From Gordonia aichiensis NBRC 108223 (GTDB lineage Bacteria > Actinomycetota > Actinomycetes > Mycobacteriales > Mycobacteriaceae): 64,000 nt of DNA. The stretch lies in NCBI RefSeq assembly GCF_000332975.1, contig NZ_BANR01000025.1, positions 23,169 through 87,168 of the forward strand, read 5' to 3'. This document shows, piece after piece, positions 8,919 to 18,700 of this stretch (within the stretch, counting starts at the first letter, position 1; every line of letters begins with the position of its first letter). Made by a program: the position numbers and the translations under genes. The notes below the pieces were generated by a model. The model was not told where the DNA came from. It ran no database searches and saw only the letters and a list, made by a program, of their open reading frames with translations.

Positions 8919-10712
8919 TTATCCCGCCGAGCCATGCCCCGCCGAGCCTTGCCCCGCTGGGTCCGGCCCTGCCGGCGTCGCTCGACGTCGTCGCGGCCAC
9001 CACGCGGCCAGGGCGCCGACGAGAATCAGTCCCGCCCAGACGATGTGCGCAGTCCATGCGATCGCTCGTTCTGTCGTCGAGGCCCGTGCGACACCCGCGG
9101 GATTCTCGACTCGGAACAGTGTGAGGTCGCGTCCGGCGAAGACCATCTCGCCCCTGCTCGACAACTTCTGAGGCACAGCAGGAGTGGTTGCCTCACCCGG
9201 ATGTGTTGTCTCTCCCGTGTTCTCCACGAGCACCCAGCCGATCCCGAGTCGCGCGAGAACCGTCGGATCGCCGCCTGCCGCAAGCGCATCGGTCACCTGG
9301 CGCGCGCGCGGAGCAGCGGCGTCGACCTCTTCTCCATCGACGGTCAACTCGCCCGATTCCACGACGGGTGCGCGCTGCATGCGTGCAGCGGGATCGAGCG
9401 ACGGCGACTCGGTGAAGGCGTACTGCCGCACGGTACCCGGCGGCCACAGTGCGACGTCGCCTGCGTCGGACGGAACGAGCCGGGTGACGCGTGCCCAGTC
9501 GTCGGGGTACTGCACCGTCGACAACCGTCCGCCGACTCCCCATGCGAGGTCGGGGAGAGGTGCCACGACGAGCAGAAGCACCGCTGCGAGCGCGAAACCG
9601 GAGGGGACGATATCGCGCAACCTCCACACCGCAGCGGCCGTCGCCACCGCGACGATCGGCATCGCCAGCGCAGTGAACTTCGACGAGTCGCGCAGCAGAC
9701 CCCCTCCGGGGATCGTGTCGACGACCGCGGCGAGGGCGGTGCGGCCGGGCCCCGTCGCCGTGACCGCGAGCACGAGCACCACCACGACGCCGAGGATCGC
9801 GAGCGCTGCACCAAGCCGATTGCAGGCTAGCCGGTCACGTCTGCGCCACAGCGTGATCGAGCCGACGCCGACGAGCGCGACCAGAGCGGCGGTCGCGACC
9901 GCGGCCCACCAGAAGGTACGGCTCGCGGGTACGGCGTCGGCGTTCCAGATTCCTCCGAATCCCAGCACGGTACCGAGCGGCCCGAGAGCGGGCTCGGACC
10001 GCAACCCGAAGGCGCGTACGCCCGCGATGCCGTCGGTACCGGTCGAGGCCGACGTCAGCGCGGCAGCGGCGAGCCACGGCAGCGCCGAGATCACCCACGC
10101 CACGAGTACCCCGGTCATCCGCCGCGCGCGAGCCATTACCGGTCCGCTGACAGCGGACCCGCACACCACGGCGACGGCGACACCGAGAAGTGAACCGCTC
10201 GGCGTGAATCCGGCCACCGCGAGCAGCGCTGCCAGAACGCACCATCGGCGTATCGACGGCAACACACCCCACCGCGCTGCGGCCAGTGCGATCCAACCGA
10301 GGGCTCCATACCCGACGAGCAGACCCCAGTGACCCTGGAGAAGCCGTTCTGCCACATACGGATTCCAGAGCGAGACGATCGCTGCGGCGACGGCCCCGGT
10401 CGTCCCCGCACCGGGAACGAGACGAGCTGCGAGCCTGCCGTACCCGACACCGCCGAACGTCAGCGCCGCACACAGGATCGCGGTGACGAGAAAGCCTCCG
10501 TCGACGACGGAACTGCCCACGGCGACAGCCCAATCCTGCGGAACCGCGCGCGGAGGGAGGTTACCGATGCCCAGGGTCGCGTCGGTGACGTATGACCTCG
10601 GCGTCGACACAGCGTCCCGGTAGAGCAGGTATCCCGGGCGCAGCAGCGGACCGAGGATCAGTGCTGTCGACGCCGCGCTGACGACCCAGAGCGTCGGCGA
10701 CAACCGTGACAT
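8919..10712 (-). CDS. Polytopic membrane protein (Rv0226c-like), possible GT-C enzyme
   Basis: The 597-residue protein has about 11 hydrophobic helices, starting with LWVVSAASTALILGPLL and ending with AHIVWAGLILVGALAAWW, and an extracytoplasmic segment of roughly 150 residues before the last helix. It is the positional counterpart of Rv0226c. The helix pattern, an early YLLYRDAVSTPRSYVTD segment and the genomic link to aftD resemble GT-C polyprenyl-phosphate-sugar glycosyltransferases, but I see no decisive catalytic motif. The C-terminus is a short Gly/Ser/Ala repeat. ATG at 10712 is chosen because the open frame upstream to 10976 is Arg-rich and looks non-coding. Confidence 0.75.
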   Translation of the reverse strand: MSRLSPTLWVVSAASTALILGPLLRPGYLLYRDAVSTPRSYVTDATLGIGNLPPRAVPQDWAVAVGSSVVDGGFLVTAILCAALTFGGVGYGRLAARLVPGAGTTGAVAAAIVSLWNPYVAERLLQGHWGLLVGYGALGWIALAAARWGVLPSIRRWCVLAALLAVAGFTPSGSLLGVAVAVVCGSAVSGPVMARARRMTGVLVAWVISALPWLAAAALTSASTGTDGIAGVRAFGLRSEPALGPLGTVLGFGGIWNADAVPASRTFWWAAVATAALVALVGVGSITLWRRRDRLACNRLGAALAILGVVVVLVLAVTATGPGRTALAAVVDTIPGGGLLRDSSKFTALAMPIVAVATAAAVWRLRDIVPSGFALAAVLLLVVAPLPDLAWGVGGRLSTVQYPDDWARVTRLVPSDAGDVALWPPGTVRQYAFTESPSLDPAARMQRAPVVESGELTVDGEEVDAAAPRARQVTDALAAGGDPTVLARLGIGWVLVENTGETTHPGEATTPAVPQKLSSRGEMVFAGRDLTLFRVENPAGVARASTTERAIAWTAHIVWAGLILVGALAAWWPRRRRATPAGPDPAGQGSAGHGSAG

Positions 10713-10741
10713 GGCGTGCCGTCCGATCCGGTCGGCCGAAC

Positions 10742-11707
10742 TCAGTAGTGGTAGGTGTCCGACGGCGCCGAGGCGTGGCCGGGGTCGACCTCGTACTCCG
10801 TACCGGTCACCCCGTAGGCGCGGGCGAGGTCGAGGATCTTGGTCGCACGCGCGATGCGCGGCAGGTCCGAGCCGTTGCGGATCTCGCCGCCCTCGGCCTC
10901 GAACTCGGCGAAGAACTCCTTCGCCCAGGTGATCTCGTCGATCGACGGGGTGAGGCCCTCGTTGACCGGCGCACACTGGTCAGGTGTCAGACAGATCTTG
11001 CCGGTCATACCGAATTCGACGCTGACAGCGGTCGCCTCGCTGAGCTTGAGCGCACTCGATCCGACCGTCGGCCCGTCGATGGCGCTCGGCAGGTGCGCGG
11101 CCTTGGCTGCGATGGTGAACCGAGACCGCGCGTACGCCAGCGTCATCGGGTTGTCGCCGAAGCCGGTGTCGCGGCGGAAGTCGCCGATGCCGAAGGCCAG
11201 CCGGAAGGTACCCTTCGCCGCCGCGATCTCACTGATGCGTTCGAGTCCGCGTGCCGTCTCCACGAGTGCGACGATCGGTACATCGGGTAGCCGTTTGGCG
11301 GTCTCGGTGACGTGATCGACGGACTCGACCATCGCCAGCATCACGCCGCCGACGGGGGTCGCCGAGAGCGCCTCGAGGTCGTCGGCCCACCACGGGGTGC
11401 CGAAGCCGTTGACCCGCACCCAATCGCCCGCACCGCCGGGCGTCTGCGCTGCGTCGTCGATGCCCGGTTCGGTGTCGGGTTCGGAGGTCAGCCAGCGCAC
11501 AACGTTGTCGCGGGCCGTGAGCTTGTCCTTGGGCGCCACCGCGTCCTCGATGTCGAGCACCACGATGTCGGCGCGCGACCGCGCTGCCTGCGCAAACCGG
11601 TTGGATTGGGCGCCGTTGACCAGCAGCCAACTGCGCGCGAGAACCGGGTCGATGCGGAAGCCGACGTCGGCGCTCTCGACGTCGGTCTGCGTGTTCTGGT
11701 CATACAT
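10742..11707 (-). CDS. HpcH/HpaI aldolase / citrate lyase beta-like (CitE) protein
   Basis: The 321-residue TIM-barrel lyase belongs to the CitE-like acyl-CoA lyase group. It shows RSWLLVNGAQ near the start, DIVVLDIEDAVAPKDK with the metal-binding acidic residues, RVNGFGTPWWADDL, VALVETARGLERI and LAFGIGDFRRDTGFGD. Stand-alone CitE-like proteins in actinobacteria cleave or hydrolyse malyl-CoA, beta-methylmalyl-CoA or citramalyl-CoA rather than acting in a citrate lyase complex, and no citrate lyase alpha or gamma subunit gene is present. It lies 29 bp upstream of the Rv0226c-like gene on the same strand. It is absent from this place in M. tuberculosis, so it is a lineage-specific insertion. 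Confidence 0.85.
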   Translation of the reverse strand: MYDQNTQTDVESADVGFRIDPVLARSWLLVNGAQSNRFAQAARSRADIVVLDIEDAVAPKDKLTARDNVVRWLTSEPDTEPGIDDAAQTPGGAGDWVRVNGFGTPWWADDLEALSATPVGGVMLAMVESVDHVTETAKRLPDVPIVALVETARGLERISEIAAAKGTFRLAFGIGDFRRDTGFGDNPMTLAYARSRFTIAAKAAHLPSAIDGPTVGSSALKLSEATAVSVEFGMTGKICLTPDQCAPVNEGLTPSIDEITWAKEFFAEFEAEGGEIRNGSDLPRIARATKILDLARAYGVTGTEYEVDPGHASAPSDTYHY

Positions 11708-11748
11708 CGGTGTCTATCGTTCCACACCGTAGAGGCACACTTGACCAC

Positions 11749-13098
11749 ATGGTGCGTTCCCCACTTCCCGGCCGCGCACCCATAGGTGGCCTCGATCGCG
11801 GCCCGAAGGGCGCCCTTGATCGCGTCCCGAAGGGCGCCTTCAGTGCCGTCGGGTGGGTGGCGGTCGGTTCGATGCTCGCCAACGTCTGCGCATACGCCGT
11901 GCATCTCGGTGCGGGCCGCTGGTGGCTGGGGCCCGCGGAATACGGCGAACTCGCCGTCCTGCTGTCGGCGCAGTTGGTGTTGACCGTCCCGGCCCTCGCG
12001 CTGCAGGCCGTGGTCGCGCGCGAGGTGGTGCGGGCTCGCGGCGATGCGCCGTCGGGTGGCGGCGACAGGCGGATAGGCGGTCTCGTCGTGCGATGTGCAC
12101 TTGCCGTCGCTGCGCTCGTCGCCGTCGCCGTCCCGGTCGTCTCGGTCGTGGCATCGACGTCGTGGCCACAGACGCTTGCCGGGCTGTCGGCGGCTCCGCT
12201 ACTCACAATCATCGGCGGCGGGCAGGGCATCCTGCAGGGGCGCCGACGATTCCGCACACTCGGCGTCGTCCTCGCTGCGGTCGGAGTCATGCGCACTGCG
12301 CCGATGATCGCGGCGCTCGCCGTGGGCGCAGGCCCGGCCGGAGGACTGCTCGCTGGAGCCGTCGGCACAGCGGTCGCTGCTGTCGTGGTGTGGGGAATCG
12401 CAGGGGCATCGAGGTCGGCCGGGCCGCTGCCGACGGCGACTGTGGCCGCCCCCAACCTGCTCACCGTCATCCGCGCCTCGCAGGTGCAACTGGTGCTCGT
12501 CGTCGCCGTCTCGCTCGACGTGCTGCTCTCGAGGGCAGTCCTCGACCCGCGCGAGGCGGGGGTGTACGCCTTCGGTGCGATCGCGACGAAGGTCGCCTTC
12601 TGGCTGCCGCAGGCCGTCGGCGTCGTCGTCTACCCACGACTCGCCGATCCGGCGACGTCACGTCGTTCGCTGCGGCAAGCGGCCGGGGTGGTGGCCGCCA
12701 TCGGCCTGATGCTCACGGTGCTCGGCGCACTCGCCGGGCCGTTGCTCCCCGTGCTGATCGGCGACGACTATCGCCAACTGAGCCGGTTGCTCGGGCTCTT
12801 CGCCTACACCGGCGCCGCATTCTCGGTGCTGCAGGTGGGGCTGCTCGCGGCCATCGCACACGACCGCACGCGCATCTCGGCGCTCGCGTGGCTGTTCCTC
12901 GGTGTCGAGGCCGCCGCGATCGGGCTCCTCGGGCACAGCGTGACTGCGCTGGCAGTGATCACCGCGGTCGCGGCGACCGTCTCGGCGGTCACGACGACCC
13001 TTGTGGCTCTTCAGGTCTCGCATCCGGCCGCGCACCACGCCCTCGACGTCGGGGCCGGTGATCGTCGACCCAGCGCTGCCACCGACCCGGGAACGTGA
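11749..13098 (+). CDS. Polysaccharide/lipid-linked oligosaccharide flippase-like protein
   Basis: The 449-residue protein has about 12 predicted membrane helices and resembles Wzx/MATE-type flippases (MOP superfamily), which turn lipid-linked glycans across the membrane. Recognisable segments are GRWWLGPAEYGELAVLLSAQ near the N-terminus, PEAR-like DPREAGVYAFGAIATKVAFW in the second half, and LPVLIGDDYRQLSRLLGLFA. The N-terminal 30 residues contain a duplicated LDR(G/V)PKGA unit encoded by a 24-bp direct repeat at about 11793-11840. ATG at 11749 is used. The 3' end overlaps the convergent DUF3068 gene by 110 bp. Its neighbours suggest transport of an envelope glycan precursor. Confidence 0.78.
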   Translation: MVRSPLPGRAPIGGLDRGPKGALDRVPKGAFSAVGWVAVGSMLANVCAYAVHLGAGRWWLGPAEYGELAVLLSAQLVLTVPALALQAVVAREVVRARGDAPSGGGDRRIGGLVVRCALAVAALVAVAVPVVSVVASTSWPQTLAGLSAAPLLTIIGGGQGILQGRRRFRTLGVVLAAVGVMRTAPMIAALAVGAGPAGGLLAGAVGTAVAAVVVWGIAGASRSAGPLPTATVAAPNLLTVIRASQVQLVLVVAVSLDVLLSRAVLDPREAGVYAFGAIATKVAFWLPQAVGVVVYPRLADPATSRRSLRQAAGVVAAIGLMLTVLGALAGPLLPVLIGDDYRQLSRLLGLFAYTGAAFSVLQVGLLAAIAHDRTRISALAWLFLGVEAAAIGLLGHSVTALAVITAVAATVSAVTTTLVALQVSHPAAHHALDVGAGDRRPSAATDPGT

Positions 13099-14260
13099 GC
13101 ACCGCGCCCGCGATCAGCGCGAGGACCCCGACGATGCCCGCGATCAACGGCACCACCCGGCCCCAGAGGACGACGGGACCGGCCAGCGACGAGGCGGTGT
13201 CGGCCATCGCACGTTGTGTGGGCACGTCGAAGCCGAAGGTCGCGCGCAGATTGGTCAGCGACGCTCCGGCGTCCTCGGTGTCGGTACCCGCCACGCGGTA
13301 GGTCTGCTCGACGTCGACCCGCTCATCGAGGATCACTCCGGTCGCGGCGTCGACCGAGATGTCCCAACGCGCTCGATGATGCAGTGTCGCGGTGACCTGC
13401 CTGCCCGGGTCGCCCCCGGTGATGCCGAACCACGACGCCGGACGGGTGATGCGCGTGGCAGGGGTGCCGTCCGGTGCTCCGGAGCCGATTGCGGCGAGGT
13501 CGGTGTCGGGGATGTCGGCGCGATAGCGGATCGCGGTCCGACCGCCGACCTGTGACTGTCCCGCATCGACGAGCGGGACGGTTCGACGTGTGGTCACGTC
13601 GAAGTACTGTGCGCCAGACGTCGGTGGATCGAAGGGCAGCACGTAGGTGTAACCACGTCGATCCGACGCTGCGACCGGCGCCGAGTTGGCGTCGTACTGG
13701 ATCTCGGAGTTGCCCCGCGCCCCGTCGACCGCGCCGAGGTCGGGCAGTGCGGAGCGTCGGTTCAGCGTGATGCGGTCGGTGACAGCCGACACCGTCGGCG
13801 AGGTGCACGCGTCGGCACCTCCGGCAGGGGCAACGTCGCTGCCCGGGCGCGCGGCGTCGGACTCGGCTTCTTTCCCGTCGAGCCAGATGCGGTCGGCCTG
13901 CACGGACGCGCCCGCCTGCAGCGTGACCCTCCGCGAGTCGGCAGGGCGCACCGCGACGACGCGCTGCTGGCGTACAAGAGTTGCGTCGAGGAGTCGAGCA
14001 CGCGGGGTGTTCAGTGAGCACCTGTCGAGAATCTGCGCGTGCCGGTCGTCGGACATCCCCGCTGTCGAGACAGTGGTCTGGTCGGTGCTCAGCGGAATGC
14101 TGCGCAGCCGATCGACGAACAGCGTAGGCAGCGCGATGGTGACCGCGATCAGGAATGCGCCGAGGAAGATGAGGGTCGGGCCGATGAGGTCGGCCGTGGT
14201 GAAGCGGCTCGGGGTCGATGGGTCCGGGCTTGACGGGCTCGGGGTCCGGGCCTCTGGCAT
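12989..14260 (-). CDS. DUF3068 family membrane protein (Rv0227c-like)
   Basis: The 423-residue protein has one N-terminal helix (TLIFLGAFLIAVTIALPTLF), a large extracytoplasmic domain of about 310 residues and a C-terminal helix (VVPLIAGIVGVLALIAGAVLTF), followed by a basic cytoplasmic tail. This architecture and the position next to the acyltransferase match Rv0227c and DUF3068 (porin PorA family) proteins of mycolate bacteria. Some corynebacterial relatives have been tied to porin or envelope function, but the role here is unproven. ATG at 14260 is preferred over upstream codons because it begins just ahead of the first helix. The tail is encoded in a 110-bp overlap with the flippase gene. 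Confidence 0.8.
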   Translation of the reverse strand: MPEARTPSPSSPDPSTPSRFTTADLIGPTLIFLGAFLIAVTIALPTLFVDRLRSIPLSTDQTTVSTAGMSDDRHAQILDRCSLNTPRARLLDATLVRQQRVVAVRPADSRRVTLQAGASVQADRIWLDGKEAESDAARPGSDVAPAGGADACTSPTVSAVTDRITLNRRSALPDLGAVDGARGNSEIQYDANSAPVAASDRRGYTYVLPFDPPTSGAQYFDVTTRRTVPLVDAGQSQVGGRTAIRYRADIPDTDLAAIGSGAPDGTPATRITRPASWFGITGGDPGRQVTATLHHRARWDISVDAATGVILDERVDVEQTYRVAGTDTEDAGASLTNLRATFGFDVPTQRAMADTASSLAGPVVLWGRVVPLIAGIVGVLALIAGAVLTFPGRWQRWVDDHRPRRRGRGARPDARPEEPQGSS

Positions 14261-14318
14261 GGGCACGACACTACTGTTCGACCTCGGGACGCAGGCGTGG
14301 TGGCCGTATTCTGGTCTG

Positions 14319-15713
14319 ATGCCAGCTGGACCGACGACGCCGAGCACACCGGCGCGCCGATTCTTCCCTCAGCTCGAGGGCATGCGCGCGGTGGCTGCGC
14401 TCGGAGTGCTCACCACGCACGTCGCCTTCCAGACCGGGGCCGTCGGGCTGCCCGTGCTCGGCCCGATCCTCGGCCGTCTCGATCTGGCCGTCGCCCTGTT
14501 CTTCGCTCTGTCGGGTTTTTTGCTGTGGCGGCCCTGGGTGGCGAGCGCACACGGCTGGTCGAACGGACATCGTGTGGCGCGCGCGCCGCACCCGCCGATC
14601 CGCCGCTATCTTCGCCACCGCGTGGTGCGCATCTGGCCCGCGTACCTGGTTGTGGTCGTCGTCGTCCTCACACTGCTGCCCGAGGCGCAGGGGGCGGATG
14701 CGACGGTGTGGCTGGCCAATCTGACGCTCACGCAGGTGTTCGTGCCACTGTCGTTGACCGCGGGCCTGACCCAGATGTGGAGCCTGTCGGTCGAGGTCGC
14801 CTTCTATCTGCTGCTGCCGCTACTCGGCCTGGTCCTGTTCGCCCTGCGCGGTCGCAGCGTCGCCGCACGCATCCCGGTGTTGCTCGCGCTCGGTGCGGTG
14901 AGTCTGTCGTGGGGGTGGATCGCCGAGTTCCTCCCGACACCCGACGGGGTCGAACCGACGAACTGGGTCGTCGGACATCTGCCGTGGTTCGTCGCGGGGC
15001 TGATACTCGCCGAGGTGGCGGGCGCCGACGAACTGGGCAGCGCGACCCGATTCACTCGTGTGGTCGCGGCGATCGGGTCACGGCGCCGCTCGATGCTCGT
15101 CGTCTTCGTCATCGCCTATGGCCTGGCATGCACGCCCATCGCGGGTCCCACCGGACTCGGCGTGCTCGCCCCGTGGCAGTTCGCGGTGAAGATGGCACTC
15201 GGTGCGATCTGCGGCTTCGCGCTCCTCGCCCCGCTGATCTGTTCGGACGGAACGCGCGGGATCGGCGCCCGATTCTCCGATCGGCCATTCCCCGTCCTCA
15301 CCTCGCCACCGATGCTCGCACTCGGGAGGTGGTCGTACGGCATCTTCATCTGGCACGTCGCCGTGCTCGCGGTGGTGTTCGGGCTGTTCGGGATCGTGCC
15401 GTTCACCGGCCACACCGCGGTGGTCTGGCTCATCACCGCCATCCTCAGCATCGGGATCGCCGCGGCGAGCTACGCCTTCGTCGAGGAGCCGTCGCGCGAC
15501 CGGCTGCGTCGTCGAGAGTCGCGCCATCGAGAGGAGTTGCGGCGTCAGGAAGAATCGGGCCGAGACGAATCGCGGCGTCGAGAAGCGGCGCGTGCCGTGC
15601 GCAGCCATCGGGAGAGCGCTGGTGACGGCGAGTCCGACGACGGCGGGCCCGGAGCCACTGCGACAAGTGCCGAGGAGACCACACTGGCCACCGCGACGAA
15701 CGCCGGTAGCTGA
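14319..15713 (+). CDS. Acyltransferase-3 family membrane protein (Rv0228-like)
   Basis: The 464-residue integral membrane acyltransferase (OafA/acyltransferase-3 family) has about 10 helices. Near the N-terminus LEGMRAVAALGVLTTHVAFQ carries the conserved Arg and catalytic His, followed by ALFFALSGFLLWRPW and HRVVRIWPAYLVV. Such enzymes acylate sugars or lipids on the outer side of the membrane. The counterpart Rv0228 sits in the same place. The last 60 residues are a charged, Arg/Glu-rich tail rather than a membrane domain. The coding region overlaps the 3' end of aftD, on the other strand, by 169 bp. ATG at 14319 directly precedes the family-like sequence. Confidence 0.88.
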   Translation: MPAGPTTPSTPARRFFPQLEGMRAVAALGVLTTHVAFQTGAVGLPVLGPILGRLDLAVALFFALSGFLLWRPWVASAHGWSNGHRVARAPHPPIRRYLRHRVVRIWPAYLVVVVVVLTLLPEAQGADATVWLANLTLTQVFVPLSLTAGLTQMWSLSVEVAFYLLLPLLGLVLFALRGRSVAARIPVLLALGAVSLSWGWIAEFLPTPDGVEPTNWVVGHLPWFVAGLILAEVAGADELGSATRFTRVVAAIGSRRRSMLVVFVIAYGLACTPIAGPTGLGVLAPWQFAVKMALGAICGFALLAPLICSDGTRGIGARFSDRPFPVLTSPPMLALGRWSYGIFIWHVAVLAVVFGLFGIVPFTGHTAVVWLITAILSIGIAAASYAFVEEPSRDRLRRRESRHREELRRQEESGRDESRRREAARAVRSHRESAGDGESDDGGPGATATSAEETTLATATNAGS

Positions 15714-18700
15714 ACCCACCACGCGAACCCGTTGTAGCCCGCGTCGGCATGCCACGGCCCCGCTGCGAGGCCGACTGTCGCGCCCATCATCGACACAAAC
15801 GTCAGCACCACTCGCGCCTTCGGTCGCAGCACCGCGACGACAGCACCGACCACCACCGAGGCCACCAGGCCCCACCAGCCCGCCAGCAGCCAGGACATCG
15901 ACAGCCAGCCCACACCGGCAAGCACCACGAGCGGTGTGGACATCGGGCCGGGTGACTGCGTCGCAGCGTCCGGCTCGCGGCGACTGCGGGCAGGCCAGAG
16001 CGCGGCCACGAAGAGCAGTGCGAGCATCACGAATCCGATGAGCAACGCCCAACGGTATGGCGAGTCGTAACGGAACTCGAGAGCAACGGTCCCCGACGCT
16101 CCGGCAGGTACCCGGTACCCCTGCTGCCAGCCGTTCACCACGACCGGCTGAAGCTCGGTCGTCCCCAGCCGCGCGCGCCACCCGGGGTTCTCGCTCTCCG
16201 GGACGACGAGCAGCCGAGGTGTGTCGGAGGCATCGACGTGCACCGAACGCGACGTCGCCGACCAGGTCAGCACGCGCGGCTGCGTAGTCGCCGCTGCTCG
16301 TCCGGCACCACCCTCCGACGTCGCCGACGTGCCGTACCCGCCACCGGCGTCGAGTCCGACGGTGTCGACGGTGAATGCGCTGCCCGGATTGGCCGACAGT
16401 TCCTGTTCTCCCGCGCCGAGCTGCACGGTGGGCGTACAGGGACGTGCGACGACCGGCTCACCGCTGCGTAGCGCGCCGGCGGTCGTCGTGATCTGCATGC
16501 CGATCACCTGGCCGGACACCGTGATCCCCACGCCGCCATCGCATCCCACGGAGATCGGGCGGTCGTCGTCGGTCGCCTGCGCTGTCGGTCTCGGTTCCAC
16601 CTCGACCTCGGCGATCCCGGTCGGTGCGGTGCTGGTGAAGCCGAGGCTGTTGACGTCGATGAGGTCGCGCCGTTCGAGCACGGTCAACGAGATGTGGTCG
16701 GTCACGGCTGGTTTCAGCTCGACGACGCCGTCGCCGGTCACCGTGTGTTCCTGTGGCCCGTCGCCGAGATCGACCGACACCCGCGTCGGTGCCGCGGGGT
16801 AGTCGCGCGGCACGACGAGGCGCAGGCGCTCGACGCGTTGGGCAGCGGGGAGGGAGATGTCGAGTCGGGGCCGTGAGGTACGGCCGGGCCTGTCGTCGTC
16901 GCGAGCGGTCCAGACTGTTGTCGGATCGCCGTCGACCGCGGCCTGCGCAGACCCGCGGGGGTCCGACACCGCGGACGGGCCCCGCGCGGTCACGGCTCCC
17001 GGTCGAGCCAGCAAGGCGTTGAGCCCGTCACCTGGTCTCGGGCGCAGCACCATCACGGGCGCGACAGTGGTCTGGCGGGGAACCGATAGTGCCCGCGTCA
17101 TCACCCCCGGCGTCTCGGGTGAGAGTCCCAGGCCGCCGGCGCATCTGACGACGTCCGTGGCGGACGAGTGCGCACTGCCCGGGGTGTTGTCGAGAAGGCA
17201 ACTCGACCGCCCCGAGAGCTCCTGGGAGAGCACCCAGCTCGATACCGTTGTGTCGGAGCTCAGCGCCGGCAGCACGACGCGGTGCCGGATGGTCAGGGGC
17301 ATACCAGACGAGAGGTCGGTGAGGCCGACCTCGCCGAGCGCGAACTGGTTTCCGGCAGTACCGTTCTCGGTGCTGATCGCACGGATCGAGACCCAGCGGG
17401 TCGCACCGCTCGGAGCCGTCACCGTCACGGGCTTGTTCGGTTTGACGCCCTGCGCAACGGTCGTGCCCGCCTCGGTGGAGATCAGAATCGACGACACGTC
17501 GGGTCCCAGCGCCTTGGCGGTGGTCAGGCGGATGGCGAGATCGCTTCGCGGACGGGTGAAGTCGAGTCGCAGCCACTGTCCGACCGCGGATGACAACCCG
17601 CTGCTGGCCCACGCCGTCGCCGTATCACCATCGAACGCTGCGGCCGGGGAGTTGGCGGGTGAGGTCTGGCCGGGCTGCGTGGCGTCCGATGCCGAGCCGG
17701 AGGTCGAGACCGACACTTCGCCGGGTGCGTTGTCGAGGAGCCACTGGCCCTCGACGAGTGGCTGCCCGTCGACCGGATAGTCCGGCGCCGCATTATGCGT
17801 CCGGCGCGCATCACCGGGCGCACGGACGGCCGAGCTGTGATCGTCGACGCGTCCGAAGTCGGTCTCGCGGTCGGCGGGGGTGTCGGTCACGACCACAGGT
17901 GCCGGGCCGAGATCTGCGCGACGGGCATCGGCGGAGAGGATCGAGGGACCCAATGGTGCCATCCCGAGTCGCGAGCGCAGATCCTGCACCGCGGCAACCG
18001 ATTCCGGTCCACCGGAGATTCTCGTGGCGTGCCCGGCGTCGGTCAGGACCGGTCCGGTGCCGGGGAACGCCGCCACATCCGCGCCGCCGGCGTGCTCGAC
18101 GGCGAAGATCTGGATCGCGGGCATGTCAGGACGTAACCCGTTGTCACGCACCACATCACGTGCCGACGGCGGGCCGACGCGCGGCCCGAAGATCGCGACG
18201 CGTCGCAACCCTGGCGAGCCCGTCAGTGCTTGTTGAGCCAGCAGTGGACGGGCCGACCGTGACGTCTCGGGGTCGAGATCGGCTCGGAGGACCACGAAGT
18301 CGATGCCCTGCCCTGCCAGTGTCGCGGCCAGGCCGGGAGACGATCGCCCTGCGGCGATGTCGCGCTGGACCGAGTCCATGGCCCGGATGGTGCCCGGAGG
18401 GGTCAGCGGGATCGCGTCGCGCACCGACCAGGGCGTCGTCGACAGCGGCTGGAGGGGTTCGTCGCGGGTCAGTCCCCACAGCTGGTCGGCGAAGGGGGAA
18501 CCGGGAACGACGAGGGCCCGCCCGGGATGGGCTGCGCCGTCCGCATCGTCGGCGGCACCGGTGTCCTCGGCGTTGGCGTGCTCGCGTAACCAGTCGGCTG
18601 TCTGCTGCCAGTATCCGGGGATGGACCGGTAGGTGCCGTCTGGGGCGAGTTGCCCGGTCCACACCAGCGACCCCGCGCCGATCAGGGCGACGACGAGCAC

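Noticed and set aside
9184..10332. 382-codon plus-strand open frame opposite the Rv0226c-like gene
   Set aside because: It is an antisense shadow with Ser/Thr/Ala/Pro-rich composition, and the minus strand encodes a plausible multi-helix protein.
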